A stretch of DNA of 64,000 bases, taken from the NCBI GenBank assembly GCA_011800805.1, contig MPNW01000469.1, positions 154,444 to 218,443 on the forward strand, written 5' to 3'. This stretch comes from Hirudo medicinalis. Its lineage: Eukaryota; Annelida; Clitellata; Hirudinida; Hirudinidae. Positions 52,134 through 64,000 of the stretch are shown one piece after another. The notes beneath the pieces are model-generated. The model had not been told where the DNA came from, ran no database searches, and was given only the letters and a program-made list of their open reading frames with translations. Position 1 is the first letter of the stretch. The number at the start of each line of letters is the position of its first letter. The position numbers and the translations under genes were made by a program.

Positions 52134-54158
52134 ATGGTGCAAGAAAATATTGAAAATAAGAGTGATGATGTAGTCGATGGAAACTCGAGCAGCAACAATT
52201 CGGAATCTAAGACTGATAGACAAGAAACGAGTAATGCACAGAAAAGGAGTTTTAGCAAGAAGACATTTTCGGCCGAATTTATGTTTTTCTTATTTAAAGT
52301 TGCCGAGGGAATTTTGGAGCCCAGTATTCGCATGTACCTTTACGACAGCGTTTGCCTCAACCTCTTCGCGGATTCCGACTACAATCACATCTGCAGCAAC
52401 TTATCAAGTGATCTTGATAAAGAAATTCTTGTCCAGGAGATGACTGCCACATACATGGCTCATTACAAGGTATGGCTTCATTTTATGGGCGAGCATTGCT
52501 TATTTGTAAGAAAGGAGCGTTGTTCGGAAGCATGAAGACCACTAATTTTTAAAATAGATGTAGCAATGCATCTTCAAACAATTTAGTTAACTTAAATAAA
52601 TATGAAATTAAACAATAATTAATTAACTAGGAATTGGTTGAATCTGTTTCAGCTTCTCGTTAACCTACCGGCAATAGCGATGGTTCTTTTCTGTGGAATG
52701 TGGAGCGACAAAGGAGAACGAATAACACCCATCATATTCACCTGCTTAGGTACCACGCTGGCCTGCATCACTTTCATGTTTAGTTCATTGAAAATTCTCT
52801 GGGAATCACCGAATCTCGTACTTCTACTTGTGGGATCTGGCGTGAGGGGAGCATTCGGCAGATCGGCAATCATGACAATGACTGTACACAGCTACGTCTC
52901 TGACCACAGTCCTATCCAGTTGCGCACCACTCACCTCAGCAACTTGATAGCTATGAGCAACTTCGGATATCTCTTAGGATCGTCTGTTTCGGGGAAGCTT
53001 CTGGAAAAGATGGACTCCAGTTTTGTTTTTATGATCATTACGATTTTGAACGCTCTATGTGCGCTGATAGCGTATTTCTTAATGTCTGAGAATAAAGAAG
53101 CCACATACTCAAATTGCGAGAAGGAAGAAAATTCCGAATCTAGAGTAGACACTAGCGAAGTCGAAAGACTGCCTCTGATAAAAGAAAGGGTTTGCCGGAC
53201 AACGACATATAACACAATGTCGGCATCTGAAGATATTATCAATTCAGACCCTGATAAATATAAGTGTTCAGTCGGCCAGCTTTCAACTGATATTATTGAA
53301 TGCCAACAAGATCAGGAAACTGTTTCTCGAGATTTAGAGGAAATAATTTCATCATACTCAGCATCCAACTGCGTCCATGCTCAGGATCAAGACGTGGCAG
53401 ACGAAAAGCAAAAAGGAACTAATGGCCCCATAACTTCAGCGACCCAAGGAAACCATGCTGAAAGAACTTCTACAATTTTAAACTGTTTTCTAGTGTTAGT
53501 AAAGAAAAGACCTGGCCAAAAAAGACGCACAATATTGGCCTTGTTTTTAGTTCTTTATTTCCATCAAATGAACAAAAGTGGCGAAAGTGACATCTACTTG
53601 TTATATGTCAAGAGATTCCCTTTGAGCGTCAGCAAGTCAACGTACGGATACCTCGTGTCGAGCAGTTATGCTTCACTAGGTTTATTTGCTTTCATAGTGC
53701 CAAAACTGCTCAGCTTTCTCAAATGTCAAGTGAGAGATAGCACGCTGGCTATAGTCGGAATCGCCTTCAAAATAGGAAGCCTCATCCTTTTGTGCTTCTC
53801 AGGAAAAGTATGGATGCTGGTGATTGTATCCTTACTTACTGGAGCAATCTCATTGACTGTTTCTTCTACCAGGTCCCTGGTGAGTAAAACCATCGAAACG
53901 CATGAGCTAGGGAGAGCATTTTCATTGATTTCCAGCGGAGAAACTCTCTGCAACTTCCTCGGCTCGTTGGTCTATACTTCGATATACCGAGCTGCGGCGC
54001 ACATTAACCCCGGAGTGAGTTTCATAGTAGAGGCTGGTGTTTATGCAGTCCTAATGATCGTAATGACAAATATTTCTCTGCAAGTCAGATATTTCAACCA
54101 CGCTATCGACGATGAAGAACCCCACTCACACAACACTAGTGAATCTAGTTGCATTTAG
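52134..54158 (+). CDS. SLC46-like major facilitator transporter
   Basis: Two exons, 52134-52469 and 52653-54158, joined in phase; 613 residues. The N-terminus is a hydrophilic Ser/Asn/Lys-rich cytoplasmic tail of about 45 residues. Helix 1 follows (EFMFFLFKVAEGILEPSIRM), as in proton-coupled folate transporters. After the splice come further helices and the signature loop GMWSDKGERITPII (family pattern W-S-D-x-x-G-R between helices 2 and 3). About 130 hydrophilic residues (roughly 275-400) separate the two six-helix bundles, longer than in typical SLC46 proteins of about 460 residues. Known members carry folates, muropeptides or cyclic dinucleotides with protons. The substrate here cannot be read from sequence. 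Confidence 0.88.
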
Positions 54159-54352
54159 ACAGGCTTCTTATTGTCATCACGTTTCATTGCTCAAAATAAA
54201 GATTACAAATTTGATTTGTGAACAAAAAAACAATCAATAATTGCAATAACCATTTCTGTCCTAGACCTAGTTATTAGTAATAGGTATCAAAATTACCTTT
54301 GCAACATGATTAACAATATCAGTCATTACAAAACATTTATCTAACTATAAAC

Positions 54353-57300
54353 TTAATACCCCAAAACATCAGATTTTATAACATTCCAATGCTCCCTCAG
54401 AGATTGTTTGATTGAATCATCAGCAAAGATGTAGTTGATGCTGTCATAGCTCAATTTCCAAAGCTCTTTCTCAGTCAATTTGAAGGTATTACTGGCTAAG
54501 AGAAATTCCTTAGTCAATGATGTTGAGAATACACCTTTATCATCAGTCTGGTGAAATAAAATGACTTCAAACTCATTAAAAATAAAAATAAATATTTAAT
54601 TAATTCTATTTTTTCTTATATTATAATTAAGTCTTCATGACTCAAAAGTAGGAATTGACTGGAAGGATATTTTTGGTCAGGGACGGGAAACAAAATGCAT
54701 GTTTAGAGGTGGAACCTTCTAAAGTTTTGACACTGTAATATTCTGCTTTTGTTCAAATCTTTAAAACTATTTAAAATGTTACTATGGAAATTCAGTGATG
54801 AATGGAGCAGTTTATCCATAATTCCATCACTTCAAGCCTCATTTCTTAAATTACTAACAGTAATTTTTATAAGCATTTACAAATATAAAGCTTGTGTTCA
54901 TTACTCTTTCATTAACTATCTTTGGTTATCAATCTCAATCAAAGTCAAAGAGAGATTCAGACTTTTGAAACACAGTCTTAAAGATGAAGATGATACTTTG
55001 GCAATTGCAGGGACATCTTTTGGGGATCTCCACCAATCCTGTTGCCCTCCTGACTTTAGGCTATAAGCAAAAAAGGTCATACCTTCAAGTTGTGCAAGGG
55101 TTTGCCTGCACTAGAAAAAGCTGAAATGACTTCCCTTTGCAAGAGTAGCCCAGAATGTATCCGAGGAGGCAGAGAGGGAAATAGAGTCGTACATTAAGAA
55201 GAAACTTATAGGTGTCTCGGATTACCCTCTTTCATTCTGAAAGATGTGCCAGAACGAGCTGTCAGCCTTGGCAAAGCTGGCGTGAGTGTATTTAAGCCCA
55301 CCTCCCAATCCAAGTGATAGTCTGGTTGTTTGTCCAAATCATCTCAGTTATGCAACAGACTTTAATCAAATAAATAAATCAAGTGATAGTGAAAGGGAGT
55401 TCAAAATGAAGTGAAGTACATTCGAAAGGATAAGGTGAGACTTGCCAAACACTTTGGAAACATTGCTGTTTTGTAAGTATAACTTTGGAGCAGTGTATCA
55501 TTCCACATGATTGCCCCAATAGATGTTCATGTTTAAAAAAAAAGTGTTTAAATTTCTGATATATGATATACATCATTCCCCAGCTAAAATTTGTTGGGGC
55601 CAGGGTCTCCGGTCGATTGCTACTCAAAAGCTCAATGATATCCGTGTCAACTGACGGTGCATTGTCCCCAAAATTCATGCCTTCTACTGCTATCTCAGAG
55701 TTTGTGCAATTCTGCCCTGCTGGTTTTGATGAAGTTCAGAGGTTAATCAGTTCTATCCCTAGCAAGCAATATGGCCTTGATCCCATACAAACCTTGCTAC
55801 TCAAGAAATTTTCCCATCTATTACTTCCTTATCTCATACATCTATTTGATAAATCATTATCTTCAGGCCAATTTCCTTGATCCTTCAAGGAGGTACTTGT
55901 TTGATACTTAAAAAATCTACAATTGAACCACAACTACCTTCGTCATACAGACCAATTTCCAATCTCAGCATACTTTCAAAACTTCTGCTTCTTGGCATGT
56001 CTGTGGCATAAAGACACTTTGGACCATGATATCCTCATTGCCAGATTCAACAAAACATTTGCAGTTCATCAAATGCAGCTGCAGTGGTTTAGAAGATACC
56101 TTTCAGGAAGAAGACAAACAACATTATCTTCATCCTCAGGCAATGTTAAACAGCACATTCAATTAGGCATTCCATAGGGCTCTGTACTGGGACCAATTCT
56201 CTTCTCCTTGTATGTTTCAGACATTGCGGCCCATGATCTCTCCAGCCACCAGTATGCAGATGATACCCAGATCTATAGCCACTGCTGCCTTGAGGGCGTT
56301 CCGAGTCTTGTTTGTCGAGTGTTGACCTGTTTCAGAGAGATTGTCTCGCAGACATCTATGGCTCAACTCTGACAAAACAGAGGCTATAAGGTTTGGTTCT
56401 GCGGCTGGATGCAGCCACATTGGCTCCTTAACACTTCAATTGACAGATGTAACCATCAGTCCTTCGCAGACAGTCAGAAGCCTGGAAGTGTATCCGACCT
56501 CAGGGAGACCGGTCGTTCCATGTCAGCGGACCCAGGATATGGAATTCTCTTCCCACCGGAGTTGCACCGACAATAGAACTTTTTAAACCTCTACTTAAAA
56601 CCTCAGTTGATTGTCTTGAATTAATTTTGACTATTTTTTATCATTACTTCTTTTCCTTGGCAACATTTTTTTTACTCTGCTCACTCAATGGAAGAACTGA
56701 ATTGTCGACTATGTCTAGTGTAGTGCCTGCACATCCCTTGGGAATAATTTGAGTACTTAAAAAAATGGGATAAATAAATGTAAGCTACATTACTTATTCA
56801 AAACATTTTTGTAGCATCAAGAAAAACATCCTATCTAGAGATATCAAAGGTGCGATAACATTATAGGTTATGTACAAAAGGAGTGAATAGTGGTAATGTT
56901 ATAGGCATTATATAATAGGAGTTATTACACAAATTCTCCATACATTCAATTATAAATGTGCCCAACTAACACATATGGATATAGGTTGAGATCTTTCAAT
57001 CCAAAATTCAATGTGATGTTCTCCGAGTGAAGGTACTGTTCCACCCATGACATTGGAAGTGAGGCAAAGTTCTATGAAATATCAATTGCTGTGACAATCA
57101 TATTAGAATAATAATGAGAAGCATCCCATTACTTTACAACAATTTTACATTAATTTGCATTTTATTTGTTGCTACAGAATCAGACATTTAGTCATTTTGG
57201 TACAAAAACCACAAAAAAAAAAGAGAATCGATGGTAAACAATCTGAGGAGCTAATGAAAGCTTATCTTCAAGCTTCTTCTGAAGGACATTAGTTAATGAC

Positions 57301-58865
57301 TAGAAGAACAAGTAATACCAAGCAAAATGTTGTTAATCAACAGGCTAACACCCTCAGAAACCAATGCAATATCATAAGCAAAAGCCCATATGGTAATATA
57401 TCTTGCAATTAGCTTCAAAGCTGGAACAGCAACAATTTTTAACAAAAGAAAATGAATAAAAAATATTTCTAACCTATGGGAATTTTATGCATATTGACTT
57501 GTTCAATAAACTTGCTGCAACCTTCATACTTTGGCAGCAAAAATGTTGCATGCCCGATCCTGTCGGGCGAGACAGAAAGAAGAGCCTCTATTTCTCTTAT
57601 TCTATCTGGTATCTGATGATATATCACTTAAGCATGTATTTAAATTATAGGTATAACCCAGCATGTACAGCAAGGCTTAAAATTATGATAATAAACTTCA
57701 ATTGCATCAATTCAATCATATTCAAATGTCATAACCCAGAAATGGGTACTTTCTATCTATTTCGGGCTGAGTGTATTTGATTTTAATTGTGATTTAAAAT
57801 TATGATCAATTTTCAAACTTACTTCAGCAAGATGAACTGTCAACTTGAAATGATCTTCTTTTGCTGCCTTTAAGACTGGAATGAAGTCAATAACATCCTT
57901 GCTCTTTAAATAATAATTATGATCATGATCGTTGCACCCACAAGATGTTTCAACAGATTAAGCAACAACAAGGACAATCTATTTCATTTATTTACTACAA
58001 ATAAATAAATACACACATGCAATAGTAAATAGCTTATGAATAAAATGTATAAAAGATGCATATCATTAATTTCAACATTTACCTCAGGGTTTCCACTGAG
58101 ATCAATTCCAACAATTAGCGAGCTATTTAAGTTACGATCTCTATTCTCAATGTAACTGTCCCTATAAAACTTTGCCAGCTCCAAGTTTTCCCAAGCATCT
58201 TGCAGTGATCTTCCCCTATCAATTGATATGATTATCCTGACAGTTATCAATCCTGCTGTACATACTTCTGAATCCTTAATGGCTGACAAAACACTCTCTA
58301 TGTATGAACTTTTGGTCATCCCCATACTTGTGTTTGCCTTGGGTGTTGTTCGAAGTTCAAGATATTTGACATTTTCATTTGCAAAGTCTTCTATTACATC
58401 TTTAGTTATCTTGAACATGTAAAAATTATTGGAAATTGATGAACTAATAAACAAATAATTGCTTAACTTATTATTCAACCTAAACTCATAATTATCAGTC
58501 ATAACATAACTCACCGTATAGATAGCTTCATTGCTGTTGCATATTTCGTGCAACAACTTGAAAACTTCAAAGCATCTGCAAAATGGAACAAATCCTTATA
58601 TTTACGTTCACAAAACCTAGAAACCTTCAAAAGTACGAACGAAACAAGTGAGTTGACTTCCTGCGGAACAAAATCCGTTTTTCCTGATTTTTCAAGTAAT
58701 TTTTTAATTGTCTTCGTGCTACATGAACCATTGAGATGAGCATGGAGCTCCTAATTCGTTTAATAAATAATAGAAACGATGTCAGGATTCATTAGTAATA
58801 TGTCTGCATCTAAAACATCAATTCTTCATTACAATCTTAGGCAACTTTCTGCAGAAATCCTCCAT
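54353..58865 (-). CDS. ADAL: Adenosine deaminase-like protein (N6-methyl-AMP deaminase)
   Basis: Eight minus-strand exons, 58833-58865, 58617-58750, 58515-58575, 58083-58409, 57823-57903, 57474-57612, 56971-57071 and 54353-54547, are all phase-consistent and encode 356 residues, the family length. Start MEDFCRKLPKI leads straight into ELHAHLNGS, whose His-x-His binds the catalytic metal. VTKDVIEDFA-like and YLELRTTP segments, GIDLSGNPE, HLAEIPDR (catalytic His/Glu region), DRIGHATFL, LCLTSNV and TDDKGVF (Asp pair for metal and water) follow. ADAL proteins hydrolyse N6-methyl-AMP, clearing modified nucleotides from RNA turnover and antiviral drugs, in the cytosol. Intron 2 would be only 41 bases. 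Intron 7 (2.4 kb) contains a LINE fragment. The next gene upstream is about 1.6 kb away. Confidence 0.96.
55560..56680 (+). mobile_element. LINE reverse transcriptase fragment, frameshifted and internally deleted
   Basis: Antisense to ADAL inside its last intron. Segments of an RT are readable in different frames: PAGFDEVQRLISSIPSKQY, LWHKDTLDHDIL, RRYLSGRRQTTL, LGIP then a stop then GSVLGPILFSLYVSDI, QYADDTQIYSHC, LNSDKTEAIRFGSA. Part of the thumb is deleted before the C-terminal end near 56590. It is non-functional. Confidence 0.82.
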
Positions 58866-60488
58866 TTGGAAGCCGACCGACACCGCAACCGCAACCGGCA
58901 AAATTTTTGTAAAATGAGAAATGTGGGGGTAATACAACAACTAGCTTTGTGTTTGAATTTAACAATTATAGAAACAGTTTCCACTTTCTTGAAAAAAATT
59001 AATGCAACGTTCTTTTGTGAGCTTTGCTATATTTTGAAATGTGAAATTAGTATTTAGTTGACGATAACTGACTTATGAAATAAACATTTTAAAAAAGCTG
59101 ATAATATCGGTAACGAGGAAAAGCCAGCAGTGTAACCTAACATCATTGTTAAGCATGGGAGGAAGTTTATCCTTTAATACTTTTACATTACTTCTACTTT
59201 TTCCCAGCCTCTCTGATTTATGTTGCCCCCCCAGGAAAACTGAAATTACATGTCCAGGACGTAATCAATCTTATTATCCTTAGTCTATACTTATTTTCGC
59301 GCTAGCGGAAATATTTTGGTTCTTTTTCTCAACCAAAGTGAGGTCCTTCAAATGAGGTTCCCATGTTGACGCCCTCATAAAAAAGTAATGCGCTGTAATT
59401 GTTTATTTCTTATTTTATTTAATGCATTTTTTGAGACAAAACATAGCTCCTCCTCTCAGAAATAATAAGTATCTTTAAAACTTCGGCAAAGACCCATTGC
59501 CCTATGACAAATGTTATAACAATGTGGAATCTGATTTTGATGCCGAATAAATTACTATAAAATTAAAAATTAAAAAAACGTGTTTTAATTTATTAGGTAC
59601 CATGGGAATAATAATAAGCTTTAACTCTATGAATAAACTTCATTTCACGGCTATATGGGGCTGACGGAAGTGCCGGGATTAGAGGGGTCTGGGTCGGTTA
59701 GCATTTGACTCCTTCCCAATTACAACATTGTAGGACTAACCAGTCTTTAAGAAAACGTGGTCAGCTGCTATGAGTAGAATTTTGGGGAAGCTGAGCAGAG
59801 TTTTAGACACAAGTTATCAGAAATTATGCAACTCTCATTCTGGGAAAGTACGTTTCAAACCATTGCTAAAATAAAATACGCATTTTTAGATCGCTACCGT
59901 TTAGCTACGTAAGTATCGCACGAGTCATCCATGAATTGGCTACATCTTGAACAAGCCATCACCACTTGACATCATGGTTAGGCATTATGGGTTTGTAGGA
60001 AATCTCATTTCCGACACATGGAGGCAACAAATTGACATCAAGTATCATGGGATGAGTACGTAAGTACGCTTCCAAATATTACTATATTTATAATAACCTA
60101 TTCAACAATTTTAAGTTTGAACAGATCATTTCATAAAACACCTTTAAGCCTTGGGTATTGATATCATTTAGACTAATCATTTATTGAACTGCAAACAAGC
60201 AAAAACGTTACAGCTGAATAACTTATGCCTGTCTGATTACAAATGCATTCAAAATATCAAACATTTTAAAATACAACGTTATATTAACACCATCACACAT
60301 TTGTCTCCCACAAAACAAATCCAAACAACACCCAGAAATGTTTGAACACACTAAAATATAATAATTAATAAAATTAATTAATAAGGTTTTTCTTGAGACC
60401 CATTTAAACATTTGAGAAAGATAATAAAATTCTCCTCTCAAAGGTGAAAAGTTGACATCAAGCATCATCCAAATTGTTTGGATTAGCA
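58866..60488. other. Intergenic between ADAL and GALNT7-like genes
   Basis: Covers the ADAL promoter side and the GALNT7-like 3' side. I find no supported coding sequence or named repeat; the frame 58779-59057 overlaps ADAL exon 1 on the other strand and looks incidental. Confidence 0.5.
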
Positions 60489-63400
60489 TCACCACACCCT
60501 AACTTTGCTTATCACAAATTGTTGCTTAATGTCATTGGAATTGCACTTTGCTAGTGTCAGTGATCCATGAGCTACGAGGTCAGAATTTGCACAAAGACCT
60601 GATTCGGCATATTTTAGCAGACCACTTTCCTAAATAAAAAGAAACTAATTGAAGAATTCCAGCAGTCCAACGTTGCCCAATTAATTCATAGCGTGAATGA
60701 TTTTTGCAAAATTTAACAACTAGTTCAATGAATGATAAAATCATTGACAAACTTTATCATAACTCCATGGACCAGAAGGTTCAACTGGGCAGTAGTGGAT
60801 GCTGATCTTGTTTGAACTATATTTGTCGATGCATCTTTCTCCGTAACCTATTTGACCATTCTCATTGAGTCGGAAGAGCTGCAGAGGATAACATCACCAT
60901 AACACAATGCAAAACACATCATCCTTTAATGTCTTTATTTTGGTCTAAACTAGAACAAAAGACATTAAATAGTGAATGTAAGTAAAGTGATTATAAGAGA
61001 TGTTTTAGCAAACTTTCATAAGTCATTTTAATTACACTTAAAAATGTGCAAATATTGAAAATTAACACTAATCAGAACTAAGTCACAAACCTGACTTCCC
61101 CCCTTGTGATGGCATGAAAAAACTTCAATTGGCCCACCTCCTGCACTTTGACCTCTTGTGTCCCAACAGATATTTGCATCTCTCAACTTTATCTGTTTCA
61201 GCAAAGGTGATAAGTCAAAGATAATTAAAAATTCAATAATAACATTGTCAAGTATAACGACAACCACATTGGTGGTTAGCAATAAACATTAATATCCATC
61301 ATGGTCCCATAATTAGTGGGAATTTAATAAAATTTCCTCTTCCTAAATTATAAATATTGTTTTATTTCGTTAATTGGTTATGCACCCAAAGGATGATGAT
61401 GATGATCACACTAATATCAATAGAACAATTACAACAAAATAACATTATAATTGCTATGACATAAAATAACTGACCTCTCCCCAGCCGACATTCGGAGGGG
61501 GCGGTGGAAAGTCCCTGAAGACCTCAATGGCAACAGTCTCCATGAACCACTTGAAGCTCTTGCAATGGTTCCTTTCCTTAAACTCCAGCTGTTGTGATAT
61601 GTCACCAATGGGGTATCCTCTGATTGTGGGCTCCCTGGTGTAGAAGTATTCCCTGTATTCAGGATCTAGCCAAACTTCAACCACCCTCATGTAATTCTGT
61701 TGCAGAGAATTGATCAAATGGTGATGAATATGAATTGTGACAAACAATAACATTGGATTATAACGACCCATTTTTTTTTACAAATTATTAATAATTTAGC
61801 ACCTCTGAAGAGATAAATTATAAATGTAAGAATAGCTGAATTATTGGACGATGGATCATTCTGAATTAAGTGTTTCGTGACACTTACATCCAATAAAAAT
61901 TGTCATTGTCATTATTGATATTAGACAATTACTATTTCTATATTTTTTTATTCATCAATCTTTTGAGTGCCTCATGTATCCGAACAGGATTTGGAGGCAC
62001 TTTTTAATTAATCGGCCATTTATGTAGTGCCCCTACCGAGGGCGTGCCCTGGCAGTGCAGGCTGGGTTGCCAACACGACACATTACGACTTGCTAACACT
62101 GCTGGATGCAAGGAACGCAACCCATTCGGTCAACCTGCATGACTTTCTTAATAAATATTGCCAAAATAAAACATGACTCAAAAAAAATTGTTTGCAGCTG
62201 AGCTGAATGAAGTTGAACCTCAACTTTTAAATTCATTCTTACTTACAAAAGCAAACCTCCTCATAATGCTACCTTTGTATCCTCAAGAAGTTTAGCTCGA
62301 ACTCAAAATCAATATCGTAACAGGTGCTCAATCTTTGCATGGGATGTCAAGGTTTAAAGAAAACACAAAAATATAAAACTGAATGCCAGATGGCAATCTG
62401 ATCCCATTAATCACAACTACATTACATAATTTCTCTTTTTGATTCTTCATTATTTACTTACGTGGGATGCCGATTGCAATTTTTAATTCTTTAACGACAT
62501 AATTGTATATCTTTAGCAATTTTAAACTAAATATTTCATTTTACATTATTATCATCATCGTCATCATCATCCTCATCATTCTGAACACAAACAAAATTTG
62601 AACCTTACAATTAGAATGATGGGAATTCTAGGATTTATTTTTCCAAATCCATAGGGCATGTGGTTCCTGTAAACATGACCAACCCTGGAGCATGGAACCC
62701 ACTCTATACTGCCACCACATTGCCAAATCTGTTTCACAACAATTAATTTCAACTAGTTATTAAATATTAACATTAATGAATTAACATACAAATTAGTGTT
62801 GACAACTACATCAGTAATCCCCATGCTTTTTTTGCTCTATAATTTCTGAAATTTGCAATAATAAGATATTTCAGGCTACACAACATGAGGGTCAGGCTTA
62901 AGGAAGCACATGCTTATGATGTCAGACTGACCCTGGTAATACAAAACAAAACAAAATGTAATTCTAAACAACAATATATGCAATGGACAGGATTTGTTTA
63001 AAATAGTATGTACAAAAGATTAAGAGGTACAGATAAGCTTCTTTCACATTAAAATGAGTAAAAACCTTGAAAGATAGCTCAAAATTTTCCCCTCCCCAAA
63101 TCTGAAGACCAGGATCATATCCACCCAATTCCAGAAAGTATTTCCTATCCATGGCAAACAAACCCCCAGCATGCGTCGGAGACCTGGAGTATTAATTAAT
63201 AGATGCAAAAAATAGATCAGAATGAGTTTATGACATCTTCCTACTTGTATGGCTCACTGTCATGCTGCCTTTCATCAAGCACCTCCTTTGGAACTTCAGA
63301 TTCTTTATAAAGGAAGCCCCATTCAAAAATGCCTCTGTAGTGTCTGTGCTTTTGGTAGACAGGAGAATAGTGGAAGTCATCCCAGTTTATGCCATCTATC

Positions 63401-63914
63401 GTAGGAACCGCCATAATGGTCCTTGCAAATTAAAATTTCTTTCATTGCTTCATTGAAACAAACAACTCCTTGTCAGTAATCTTTTTTTTTTGCTCAGCGA
63501 CTTAATCATGATACAAACTAGTTGCAAAGGTTATTGTTATTATTATTTAACTACAACAGCCATACAAGACATTAAATTGTTTGCTATGACATAGGAATCA
63601 AATATTCTGCACTAAAACTGAACAAAATGAAATTACCACAAAATTGGAAAATGGAAATTAAGAATTTCATTAAGAAAATATTTCATCACATTAAAATAGC
63701 ACAGACCTATTGTAATGTATTCTGGAAAGCAATGGTACCAGCCAGTTCTTGCCACATTCACAGTGAGCATCGAGGAATACAATGACATCACCAATAGAGA
63801 GATGTGCTCCCTTATTCCTTGTGCCAATCAGTCCAAGCCTTTCAGCGTTTCTGTATAGCTTCACAACACCATGAAACCGTTTTATGTAATCCTCAAGTCT
63901 TTGGCCCAAATCAA
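60489..63914 (-). CDS. GALNT7: Polypeptide N-acetylgalactosaminyltransferase, GALNT7-like (3' part)
   Basis: Eight minus-strand exons are present: 63707-63914, 63245-63421, 63066-63183, 62609-62728, 61475-61696, 61091-61192, 60753-60878 and 60489-60629. The stem, membrane anchor and start of the catalytic domain lie beyond the right edge. Seen here: [12 protein letters not shown], the metal-binding DxH motif [27 protein letters not shown] of the Gal/GalNAc-T motif, CSRVGHVYR with the second catalytic His, then CKSFKWFME and a ricin-type lectin domain (CWDTRG, CIDKYS, LCANSD) to the C-terminus. Enzymes of this family start mucin-type O-glycans in the Golgi by moving GalNAc from UDP-GalNAc to Ser/Thr. 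GALNT7 prefers peptides that already carry GalNAc. The [18 protein letters not shown] and PPNVGWGE segments favour GALNT7 over GALNT10. Confidence 0.92.
61961..62140 (+). repeat. Dispersed repeat R2, copy 2 (about 180 bp)
   Basis: Copy of 35677-35859, lying within an intron of the GALNT7-like gene (antisense). Shared landmarks are ttttgagtgcc, atgtatccga, gcccctacc and ggaacgcaacccattcggtc. Confidence 0.85.
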
Positions 63915-64000
63915 CTGTTTAACATGTAGTGTAGAACTTTTAAAAAATGTTGCATTCAAGTTGGCACAATCATAAATATCATGGTTTAGTAATGACAGAT

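Noticed and set aside
54749..55066. Plus-strand frame of 105 residues in the ADAL intron
   Set aside because: No domain or transposon similarity; hydrophobic and AT-driven composition, with no supporting signals.

Overview
The window is AT-rich nuclear DNA from an invertebrate animal, probably a bilaterian. Its genes are split by many short GT-AG introns and all are animal families. These are an LL5/PHLDB FHA protein, an MLL/trithorax (KMT2A/B) methyltransferase, ATG7, two PARP12-like genes, an HNMT-like methyltransferase, CDC42, a secreted trypsin-like protease, an SLC46-type transporter, ADAL and GALNT7. Between and inside them lie LINE, BEL/Pao, piggyBac, hAT and MITE debris. Compact introns and about two-thirds A+T would fit a tunicate, among others, but the sequence does not prove a clade. 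Three single 'n' characters (710, 1893, 42910) look like assembly joins.

Layout: 1-3.5 kb is trinucleotide microsatellite and unassigned intron or intergenic DNA. 3.5-4.8 kb (minus) is the 5' end of an LL5/PHLDB gene that runs out of the window to the left. 7.7-15.4 kb (minus) is a KMT2 gene: PHD, extended PHD, FYRN, FYRC, Win motif, SET and post-SET. 16.3-26.9 kb (minus) is a complete 19-exon ATG7; its 4.8-kb intron holds LINE and BEL/Pao remains. 27.5-30.5 kb (plus) is a PARP12-like gene, head-to-head with ATG7. 31.3-36 kb is mostly transposon wreckage (piggyBac, LINE, hAT) with a tRNA-like hairpin. 36.2-37 kb (minus) is an intronless HNMT-like gene. 39-44.9 kb (plus) is a second PARP12-like gene with the same exon structure as the first but a wrecked catalytic site. 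46.5-47.8 kb (minus) is CDC42. 48.7-51 kb (plus) is a trypsin-like protease. 52.1-54.2 kb (plus) is an SLC46-like transporter. 54.4-58.9 kb (minus) is ADAL. 60.5 kb to the window end (minus) is a GALNT7-like gene whose 5' part lies beyond the window.

The genes do not form a pathway; this is a gene-dense chromosomal segment. The strongest biological story is the PARP pair. One copy keeps the mono-ADP-ribosylating triad (H-Y-I). Its paralogue, with matching intron positions, has lost His and Tyr and part of the NAD-binding loop. This parallels the vertebrate pair of active PARP12 and inactive ZC3HAV1/ZAP. Other points are a compact KMT2 with an altered taspase-like site, two GC-AG introns, and several dispersed repeat families shared by sites within the window.

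Exon boundaries were worked out by hand from splice signals, phase continuity and family alignment. Most are phase-consistent; the exceptions are stated.
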